DNA from: Bacillota bacterium
GTDB taxonomy: Bacteria; Bacillota; Clostridia; Christensenellales; CAG-138
DNA: 64,000 nt
Direction of reading: 5' to 3'
Assembly (NCBI GenBank): GCA_023455425.1
Contig: JAEYCM010000012.1
Location: 1 to 64,000, forward strand
Part shown: piece by piece, positions 58,316 through 64,000 of the stretch
Numbering within the stretch: position 1 is the stretch's first letter
Layout: the number at the start of each line of letters is the position of its first letter
Position numbers and translations under genes: made by a program
The notes under the pieces: generated by a model
What the model was told of the DNA's origin: nothing
The model's database searches: none
What the model saw: only the letters and a program-made list of their open reading frames with translations

Positions 58316-58370
58316 GAGCTTGGGCATACATAATGGAGAACCGAATGCCCTGTAGGAGGAGGTGGGTTTC

Positions 58371-58931
58371 ATGCAGTGGTGGAAACAAAACGGGAAACTG
58401 TTGCTTTATATGGTGCTTGTACTTGCGCTTGGCGTATGGGGCGGCTTTACCATAAGGGACTTTCAGATTGGCGCAATGCCGGAGCAAACGCCCCTGGTTG
58501 AACCCGTAGACAAGATAGGCGAACAAAGTATTTTGCCGGATACGCTGGTGATTACAAAATATACGTTCCTGCTGTGCGGCGGCCATACGGAGCAGCGGCA
58601 GGAAACGGGCGGTCCATTGGTGGGATTGAACAAAACGCAGATTGAGGAAAAGTATCCCGATGCGAAAGTGGCGGAGCTGACAAACAAGCGCGCCGTGATA
58701 GAACGGGAACTTGAGCGCTACTGCCCCAAGCATGTAGTGTTGTTTTTGGATGACCAAAACAGGCTTTCCATTTCCCAGACGGATGAAACAGACCTGGAAA
58801 AGGAAAACATCACGACCCTGACTTATGATGTTTCCTACCTGCCAGAGGAGGAGCTCTCCAAGCTGGAGGAAGGGCTGGTGTTTGACAGTCTGGAGGAAAT
58901 CAACATCTATCTGGAAGGGTTGGAACCCTAA
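58371..58931 (+). CDS. BofC-like C-terminal domain protein
   Basis: A 186-residue protein with an N-terminal span (about residues 10-28) and an exported part. TKYTFLLCGGHTEQRQETGG, VGLNKTQIEEKYPDAKVAEL, ELERYCPKHVVLFLDDQNRL and the end YLPEEELSKLEEGLVFDSLE match clostridial proteins annotated as BofC-like, related to the forespore regulator of the sigma-K checkpoint in Bacillus. In clostridia the actual role is less certain. GGAGGAGG precedes ATG 58371. Confidence 0.75.
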   Translation: MQWWKQNGKLLLYMVLVLALGVWGGFTIRDFQIGAMPEQTPLVEPVDKIGEQSILPDTLVITKYTFLLCGGHTEQRQETGGPLVGLNKTQIEEKYPDAKVAELTNKRAVIERELERYCPKHVVLFLDDQNRLSISQTDETDLEKENITTLTYDVSYLPEEELSKLEEGLVFDSLEEINIYLEGLEP

Positions 58932-58949
58932 TTCGAATAAGGACTAAAC

Positions 58950-58979
58950 AAGCGGCGTCCTATTATAGGCGCCGCTTTC
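58950..58979 (+). terminator. Terminator after BofC-like gene
   Basis: AGCGGCG pairs with CGCCGCT across a loop TCCTATTATAGG that can itself pair; only two T residues follow. Confidence 0.5.
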
Positions 58980-58999
58980 GCGCGTCCACATCCTTTGTG

Positions 59000-59028
59000 T
59001 TGCATGGCCGGAAGAGAGGGCGTATACT
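59000..59028 (+). promoter_or_regulatory. proA promoter
   Basis: TTGCAT, 17-base spacer, TATACT, 47 bases before the proA start. Confidence 0.65.
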
Positions 59029-59074
59029 GGAAAAAACGGCATGATATGCCGTGCGCCTAGTGGAGGGCAAGACT

Positions 59075-60316
59075 ATGACATTACACGAACAAGCCGCTGC
59101 GGTAAAGAAAGCTTCTTATGGAATGCTGACGCTTTCCGCGCCCGTGCGGGACGCGGCGCTCCATGCAATGGCGGATGCGCTGATTGCGAACACGGCTTTT
59201 ATATTGGAACAGAACGAATTGGACATGGTTGACGCCCGCGCCGCGGGAAAACCGGAGGCCATGCTGGACCGGCTGCGCCTGGATGAAACGCGTATCCTTG
59301 GCATGGCGAACGGCTTAAGGAAGGTGGCGGCGCTGCCCGACCCCATCGGCCGGGAGGACTATGTCGCAAAACGCCCCAACGGCCTTGCTATCGGCAAACG
59401 GCGCGTGCCGCTCGGCGTCATCGGCATCATCTATGAGGCGCGTCCGAACGTAACGTCGGACGCGGTCGGCCTGTGCGTCAAATCCGGCAACGCGGTGCTG
59501 CTGCGCGGCGGGTCGGAAGCCATCCACTCCAATTCCGCCGTAACGGACGTCATTGCCCGCGCGGCGTACGCGGCGGGGCTGCCGGAAGGCTGCATCCAGT
59601 TGGTGCGGGATACTACAAGGGAAACGGCGACGCAGATGATGCGGCTGAACGGTTACTTGGACGTGCTCATTCCGCGCGGAGGCGCTACGCTCATCCGCTC
59701 GGTGGTAGAAAAAGCGACGGTGCCTGTCATCGAAACGGGCTTAGGCAACTGCCACACGTATATCGACGATACGGCGGATGTGGAAATGGCGCGGAGCATT
59801 GCCTATAACGCCAAGGTGTCCCGCCCGGCGGTGTGCAATTCCATGGAAACGCTGCTGGTGCAAAAAGATATGGCGGAGAAGAATCTTTCTGTTATCGTTG
59901 CCCCCATGCTGGAGCACAAAGTGGAATTAAGAGGCTGCCCGCGCGCCTGCGCGCTGCTTCCCGGCATCAGGGAAGCAACGGAAGAAGACTGGGCCACGGA
60001 ATATGACGACTATATTCTGGCGCTCAAGGTTGTGGATACGCTGGACGAAGCTATCGATCATATCAACCGCTACGGCACCCGGCATAGTGAGTGCATCGTC
60101 ACCAACGATTATGCGAGCGCGGAGCGCTTTTTAAACGAGGTGGATGCCGCCGCCGTCTATGTCAACGCCTCCACGCGCTTTACGGACGGCGAAGAATTCG
60201 GCTTTGGGGCGGAGATCGGCATCAGCACGCAGAAGCTGCATGCGCGCGGCCCCATGGGGCTCGATGAACTGACCAGCGTCAAATATATCGTACGGGGGAA
60301 CGGCCAGGTCCGTTGA
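59075..60316 (+). CDS. proA: Gamma-glutamyl phosphate reductase
   Basis: A 413-residue enzyme of the aldehyde dehydrogenase superfamily that reduces glutamyl-5-phosphate to the semialdehyde in proline synthesis. It has RVPLGVIGIIYEARPNVTSD, SGNAVLLRGGSEAIHSNSA at the cofactor site, the catalytic cysteine in SRPAVCNSMETLLV (near residue 255) and the C-terminal FGAEIGISTQKLHARGPMGL. proB is not adjacent, unlike in many genomes. ATG 59075 follows GGAGGG. Confidence 0.96.
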   Translation: MTLHEQAAAVKKASYGMLTLSAPVRDAALHAMADALIANTAFILEQNELDMVDARAAGKPEAMLDRLRLDETRILGMANGLRKVAALPDPIGREDYVAKRPNGLAIGKRRVPLGVIGIIYEARPNVTSDAVGLCVKSGNAVLLRGGSEAIHSNSAVTDVIARAAYAAGLPEGCIQLVRDTTRETATQMMRLNGYLDVLIPRGGATLIRSVVEKATVPVIETGLGNCHTYIDDTADVEMARSIAYNAKVSRPAVCNSMETLLVQKDMAEKNLSVIVAPMLEHKVELRGCPRACALLPGIREATEEDWATEYDDYILALKVVDTLDEAIDHINRYGTRHSECIVTNDYASAERFLNEVDAAAVYVNASTRFTDGEEFGFGAEIGISTQKLHARGPMGLDELTSVKYIVRGNGQVR

Positions 60317-60322
60317 CCGCTT

Positions 60323-61105
60323 ATGCTGCACAAAGGATGGGAAAAAAACAATCATGCGCGCGCTTTTCGAAACAGGCTGCTGCCGTTTGCGTGCGCGTTT
60401 GCCATAATGCTGCTGTGTTCCGGCTGCGCCATGCTTCGGCCCGCGCCGACGCCCGCCCCGGTTTTGTTCGAGGCGGTGCAGGAGGAGCCGGAAGAAACGC
60501 CCGTACCGGAGGAAGAAAACCCGCTCAAAGTATTTTTGAACGGGTTTTACCAGGCGTATGCGCCCTATGACGCCGCATTGCGCGCGCTTTCGGGAGAAGA
60601 CAGTTCGGCGGTTGACGAAGCGCTGGCTGCAGAACGGCACATCCTGCGCCTGAAGCAGTTGTTCAGCGCCCAGGCCGAGCTATGGCAAAACCCGAACGAC
60701 AAAGAGACTTGGGACGGCATCCTTTTTGGCGGCATGGAAGGCACGGGCAGCGTACAAAAGACGTTGGACGGCTGTACGTTTACCTGCGCGCTGACAGAGC
60801 TTGGCAGCATTACGGGAAGCCTGAAGAGTGGAACTCTTTTGGCGCAGTGGGTACAGCAAGGCGCTGCAGCCCGCAGCGGGACGATCGTCAAAACCGATAC
60901 CGGTTATGCCGCTTCCGTAAGCTGGGACGGCGAAAATGTACTGCTGCTGATTGAGGACGACGCACTTTCCTTTGGGACAGGCATGCAGGCGACTGCCACG
61001 GTTTCCTCGCTTCCCCGGGAACAGTGGGCAAACTGGCATCTCAAAGACGGAACACTATCGGCTGCTGTGGCGACATCTTCTTCCATACAGGAGGGCATAC
61101 AATGA
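60323..61105 (+). CDS. Lipoprotein of unknown function
   Basis: A 260-residue protein with a basic start (KNNHARAFRNRL), hydrophobic stretch and lipobox CSGC (Cys at about residue 35), then a Glu/Pro-rich linker (EAVQEEPEETPVPEEE). The mature part (NGFYQAYAPYDAALRALSG, TWDGILFGGMEGTGSVQKTL, TGYAASVSWDGENVLLLIED) has no recognised motif. Its stop overlaps the flavodoxin start (ATGA), so the two are translationally coupled. The exact start is uncertain because no strong ribosome binding site precedes 60323. Confidence 0.7.
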   Translation: MLHKGWEKNNHARAFRNRLLPFACAFAIMLLCSGCAMLRPAPTPAPVLFEAVQEEPEETPVPEEENPLKVFLNGFYQAYAPYDAALRALSGEDSSAVDEALAAERHILRLKQLFSAQAELWQNPNDKETWDGILFGGMEGTGSVQKTLDGCTFTCALTELGSITGSLKSGTLLAQWVQQGAAARSGTIVKTDTGYAASVSWDGENVLLLIEDDALSFGTGMQATATVSSLPREQWANWHLKDGTLSAAVATSSSIQEGIQ

Positions 61106-61605
61106 ACGCAACCATCATCGCATACTCCAATACCGGCAACGCCGCAGCCTGCGCCCGGGCGCTTTCCAACGCGCTGCCCGCGCAGCTTTTTTTGCTGGAA
61201 GAAACGCGCAAGAGACCCGAGAAGGATTTCTTTGTCGGCGGCATGCAGGCGACATTTCGTATGAACTCAAAATTGAAGGCTTTGCCCAATACAAAGGCTT
61301 CCGATGTCCTTGTGCTTGGCATGCCTGTGTGGGCAGGAACCACGCCGCCAGCTATTAACGCCCTGCTTCAAACGCTCGATTGCAGCGGGAAGACGGTGTT
61401 TGCGTTTGTTACCAAGGCGGACCCAGCCCCGGAATTGCCTCAAAAGCTTGTTGACCGGCTTACAAAGCTTGTGGAAAAGCGCGGGGGAACGCTCAAACGG
61501 GTATTTGCCCTGCCAGTACAGGGAAAAGCGGTCGGGCAGGAAGCGGCAAAAGAACGTGCATCTTTCTGGGCAAAGGAAATCCTTGCGGGCCTTGCAGAGA
61601 GGTAG
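61102..61605 (+). CDS. Flavodoxin-like protein
   Basis: A 167-residue protein with the flavodoxin fold: TIIAYSNTGNAAACARALSN is the FMN phosphate loop (T/S-x-T-G-N), VLVLGMPVWAGTTPPAINAL the isoalloxazine-side loop with Trp, and TVFAFVTKADPAPELPQKLV the next strand. Such proteins carry electrons or serve as FMN-dependent reductases. AGGAGGGC precedes ATG 61102. Confidence 0.88.
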   Translation: MNATIIAYSNTGNAAACARALSNALPAQLFLLEETRKRPEKDFFVGGMQATFRMNSKLKALPNTKASDVLVLGMPVWAGTTPPAINALLQTLDCSGKTVFAFVTKADPAPELPQKLVDRLTKLVEKRGGTLKRVFALPVQGKAVGQEAAKERASFWAKEILAGLAER

Positions 61606-61702
61606 CCCGATAGAAGCGCCGCGCTTTTCTGTTTTCAACCGGTTATGACACCTATCTTTTTGGGAATACTTGTGTAAGCAAACGTACACAAGGAGGATTC
61701 CC

Positions 61703-62107
61703 ATGAGAAAGATTTGGAACCATTACGACCCGCTGGATTTTAGCGAGGCTGACGAAGAAAAATCCTATTCCCCGGAAACCGGGCCGGTTCCAGCACCCGC
61801 GCCTAGGAAGAAAAAGCTGTCGCAGCGCCTGCAGGACTGGCTGTTCCGCGCGGAAGAGGAGGAAGGGCCGGAGCTGGTAATGGAAACGCCCGCGTCCAAT
61901 CCGCAGCCGATGCCGTCGTTGAGGAAGGAGGATCGCGCTTACCGTGAACAGGTGCAGCGCGCGCTGGAGGACTGGAAGAAGGCCACGGCCTATTTTGAAA
62001 GCGTTTCGGACCCGGAATTGGTGGACTATGCCGTTTACGATATGGAAGCGGCGAAGAAACGCTATATTTATCTGCTGCGCAATGCAGACCGCAACATGGG
62101 CGGCTAA
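61703..62107 (+). CDS. yaaL: YaaL/DUF2508 family protein
   Basis: A 134-residue protein. The C-terminal DUF2508 part is DWKKATAYFESVSDPELVDYAVYDMEAAKKRYIYLLRN; the N-terminal half is a charged, Pro/Glu-rich extension (GPVPAPAPRKKKLSQRLQDW) longer than in Bacillus YaaL (about 75 residues). In spore formers yaaL sits directly before bofA, as here, though the pair is separated by an inserted repeat element. AAGGAGG ribosome binding site. Confidence 0.85.
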   Translation: MRKIWNHYDPLDFSEADEEKSYSPETGPVPAPAPRKKKLSQRLQDWLFRAEEEEGPELVMETPASNPQPMPSLRKEDRAYREQVQRALEDWKKATAYFESVSDPELVDYAVYDMEAAKKRYIYLLRNADRNMGG

Positions 62108-62176
62108 GGCTGCTAAGGCAGCATGGCCTGCGGCATAGCCTGCCCCGCCCGTGCATATGCTTCCAACGAAGGCATA

Positions 62177-62259
62177 TTGCTCTCACAATGAAATAGCGAA
62201 TTCAGATTGGCGGCAAATAGACAGCCAAGATGTTTCAGGATTTCGTTGGGGGAGCAATC
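62177..62259. mobile_element. MITE-like element with ATTGCTCC ends, copy B (internally deleted)
   Basis: Starts ATTGCTCTCACAATGAAA and ends TTCGTTGGGGGAGCAAT. It matches the two outer parts of the element at 39585-39789 joined directly at GATTGGCGGCAAATAGAC, so the 116-base middle is missing. It lies between yaaL and bofA. Confidence 0.6.
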
Positions 62260-62275
62260 CGGATGGAGTGAGGGT

Positions 62276-62542
62276 ATGGATATCGTAGGAATACTGTTGG
62301 CGTTTGCGGCGGGGCTGGTGGTGCTCTATGTGCTGGCCATGGTGCTGGTCGTTCCGCTCAAATGGATCGGCAAGCTCATTTTCAGCAGCATCATCGGGTT
62401 TATCGTGCTCACCGTTATCAATCTTGTCGGCGGCGCGTTATTTCAGTTTACGCTGCCGCTCAACGCGGTCAACGCGCTTGTGACAGGCATATTCGGCGTA
62501 CCGGGCGTAGTGTTGCTCGTCATTCTGAAGCTGTTTCTGTAA
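62276..62542 (+). CDS. bofA: Pro-sigma-K processing inhibitor BofA family protein
   Basis: An 88-residue membrane protein with two or three spans (AGLVVLYVLAMVLVVPLKWI, IIGFIVLTVINLVGGALFQF, FGVPGVVLLVILKLFL) and the family end LPLNAVNALVTGIFGVPGVV. BofA holds the SpoIVFB protease inactive in the outer forespore membrane until a signal from the forespore. ATG 62276 has GGAGTG upstream. It indicates a spore-forming organism together with yaaL and the BofC-like gene. Confidence 0.92.
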   Translation: MDIVGILLAFAAGLVVLYVLAMVLVVPLKWIGKLIFSSIIGFIVLTVINLVGGALFQFTLPLNAVNALVTGIFGVPGVVLLVILKLFL

Positions 62543-62558
62543 TCAACGCTATATATAG

Positions 62559-62588
62559 AAAAGCGCGCTCCATTCGGAGCGCGCTTTT
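62559..62588. terminator. Bidirectional terminator between bofA and adhE
   Basis: AAAAGCGCGCTCC, loop ATTC, GGAGCGCGCTTTT: 13 perfect pairs with A and T runs on both sides. Confidence 0.9.
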
Positions 62589-62609
62589 CCTGCTTTTGAA
62601 AGCGGTTCC

Positions 62610-64000
62610 TTATTCCCCGTAGTAGGCTTTTTTGTAGATGTCCGCAAGCTCGCTGATCAGCGGGTAGCGGGGGTTCGCGGTGGTGCACTGGTCTTCAAAC
62701 GCGCGCTCCGCAAGTGCGGGCGCCTTGGAAAAGAAGGTCGCCTCGTCAATGCCGCAGGCCTTGATGGAGAGCGGCATGTTCATCAGCTTCATCAGGTGCC
62801 TGATTTCGTTGATGAGGCTTTGGATCTGCTCCGCCTCGGTTGCGCCGGGGAAACCAAGGTAGCGCGCGATCTGCGCATAGCGGTAATCCGCCACAAACTT
62901 GCCGTACTTGGGGAAGGCGGCAAACTTGGTGGGCTTCTGCGCGTTGTAGGCGATGACATGCGGCAGCAGCACCGCGTTTGCGCGGCCGTGGGGGATGTGG
63001 AACTCGCCGCCCAGCTTATGCGCCAGCGAGTGGTTGATGCCTAAAAACGCGTTGGTGAACGCCATTCCCGCGATGCAGGAAGCGTTGTGCATCTTTTCGC
63101 GCGCCACGGTATCGGCAGGGTCGCTGTAGGAGCGGTAGAGGTACTTGAACACCAGTTCGATCGCCTTGATGGCAAGGCCGTTCGTATAGTCGGAGGCGAG
63201 TATGGAAACATACGCCTCGATCGCATGGGTCAATACGTCCATGCCGGTGTCGGCGACGATGGTCTTGGGCAGCGTGCGCACAAACTGCGGGTCGATGATC
63301 GCGACATCGGGTGTCAGTTCGTAATCCGCCAGCGGGTATTTCACGTTGCCGTTCGCCTTATCCGTAATGACGGAGAAGGAGGTTACCTCCGAGCCCGTGC
63401 CGGAGGTGGTGGGGATGGCCACCATCTGCGTCTTCTTACCCAGGTTGGGATAGTGGAAGGCGCGCTTTCTGATGTCCAGGAACCGAAGCCTGAGGCCGTC
63501 AAATGAGGTCTCCGGGTATTCATAGAACAGCCACATGCCCTTTGCGGCGTCGATTGCGGAACCGCCGCCCAAAGCGATGATGACGTCCGGCTGGAACACG
63601 TTCATGGCTTTGACGCCGCGCATGATGGTATCCACGGAGGGATCGGGCTCCACTTCGGAGAAGATTTCGCTGTGGCAGTAAATCTGGCGCTTGCGCAGGT
63701 AGTAGAGCACCTTATCCACATAGCCAAGCTGCACCATCATGGGGTCGGTTACGATAAACGCGCGGCTGATGTTGGGCATGTGCTCCAGATATTGCACGGA
63801 GTTCTCCTCAAAGTAAATCTTGGGGGGGATTTTAAACCACTGCATATTCACTTTCCTCTGCGCGATACGTTTTTTGTTGATGAGGTTGACGGAAGATACG
63901 TTGGAGGTCGTAGAGTTTCGTCCGAACGAACCGCATCCAAGCGTCAGCGACGGCGTGTTGGTGTTGTACAGATCGCCGATCGCGCCGTGCGAAGAGGGAG
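62610..64000 (-). CDS. adhE: Bifunctional aldehyde-alcohol dehydrogenase AdhE, 3' part
   Basis: The frame is open to the right edge, so the 5' part lies outside. The visible 463 residues start in the end of the aldehyde dehydrogenase domain (SSHGAIGDLYN, TPSLTLGCGSFGRNSTTSNV, linker NLIN-KKRIAQRK) and contain the whole iron-dependent alcohol dehydrogenase domain: VIIALGGGSAIDAAKGMWLF, VAIPTTSGTGSEVTSFSVIT, DTGMDVLTHAIEAYVS, GINHSLAHKLGGEFHIPHGR (iron-binding histidines). AdhE converts acetyl-CoA to ethanol with two NADH. Calling the iron-ADH domain a separate gene from 63851 would be wrong, since the aldehyde dehydrogenase motifs continue in frame upstream. Confidence 0.95.
   Translation of the reverse strand, partial: PSSHGAIGDLYNTNTPSLTLGCGSFGRNSTTSNVSSVNLINKKRIAQRKVNMQWFKIPPKIYFEENSVQYLEHMPNISRAFIVTDPMMVQLGYVDKVLYYLRKRQIYCHSEIFSEVEPDPSVDTIMRGVKAMNVFQPDVIIALGGGSAIDAAKGMWLFYEYPETSFDGLRLRFLDIRKRAFHYPNLGKKTQMVAIPTTSGTGSEVTSFSVITDKANGNVKYPLADYELTPDVAIIDPQFVRTLPKTIVADTGMDVLTHAIEAYVSILASDYTNGLAIKAIELVFKYLYRSYSDPADTVAREKMHNASCIAGMAFTNAFLGINHSLAHKLGGEFHIPHGRANAVLLPHVIAYNAQKPTKFAAFPKYGKFVADYRYAQIARYLGFPGATEAEQIQSLINEIRHLMKLMNMPLSIKACGIDEATFFSKAPALAERAFEDQCTTANPRYPLISELADIYKKAYYGE

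Noticed and set aside
62610..63851. A stand-alone iron-containing alcohol dehydrogenase starting at 63851
   Set aside because: The frame continues upstream with aldehyde dehydrogenase motifs of AdhE to the window edge.
1..64000. CRISPR array or phage/defence island
   Set aside because: No regularly spaced direct repeats, cas genes, integrase, capsid or restriction genes were seen; the only repeats are intergenic palindromic elements.

Overview
This window reads as chromosomal DNA of a spore-forming, anaerobic, fermentative member of the Firmicutes/Clostridia. The evidence is a BofA/YaaL pair and a BofC-like protein (sporulation), a monomeric [FeFe]-hydrogenase, a bifunctional AdhE, class II aldolase and GapA, a long-form hibernation factor, strong AGGAGG-type ribosome binding sites and TTGACA/TATAAT promoters. 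Coding DNA is moderately GC-rich while several promoters and gaps are AT-rich. The family-level identity is not resolved; gut Clostridia of the Christensenella type are my guess.

Layout. 1-2 kb: an ABC-2 exporter operon on the minus strand, preceded by a small leader ORF and an intrinsic terminator. 2.3-8.1 kb: an oligopeptide transporter, oppBCDF followed by oppA under its own promoter; the OppA protein is circularly permuted. 8.2-13.9 kb: hpf, fba, a glycosyltransferase with a small membrane protein, an M29 aminopeptidase and gapA. 14-23 kb: a DUF6273 protein, DegV, a transglutaminase-like lipoprotein, radA, a beta-propeller-like protein, tmk, a YbaK deacylase and an orphan PLP enzyme behind a hairpin-rich leader. 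23.4-28.1 kb: a nickel-pincer-nucleotide cluster larE-ecfT-ecfA-larB-larC. 28.1-31.5 kb: small genes and tRNA-Ser(GGA). 31.5-35.9 kb: MoxR-DUF58-transglutaminase operon. 36-42.4 kb: a TetR gene, a frameshifted GNAT/YjbQ pair, a GpsA-like dehydrogenase, a PadR unit, a coat-like repeat protein and a SpoVB-like flippase. 42.7-48.2 kb: hydA and a MacB-like ABC operon with a CARDB-like subunit. 48.7-55.6 kb: mscL, a C_GCAxxG_C_C protein, tyrS, a YigZ protein, ilvE, a second CARDB-like protein and a DUF2461 protein. 55.9-64 kb: a GT-C-like membrane protein, a PH-domain protein, BofC-like, proA, a lipoprotein, a flavodoxin, yaaL, bofA and the 3' part of adhE.

Three families of intergenic repeats run through the window: (i) three copies of a ~230-270 bp element with AAGGTATCG inverted ends, each lying against a terminator hairpin; (ii) two copies of an element with ATTGCTCC/GGAGCAAT ends, one of which supplies a ribosome binding site; (iii) two copies of a paired-hairpin element whose linkers are conserved while the stems differ in sequence but stay self-complementary. 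The most remarkable single observation is the permuted oligopeptide-binding protein at 6395-8062: its C-terminal third has been moved to the front, directly behind the lipoprotein signal, and the natural C-terminal junction has become the new C-terminus.
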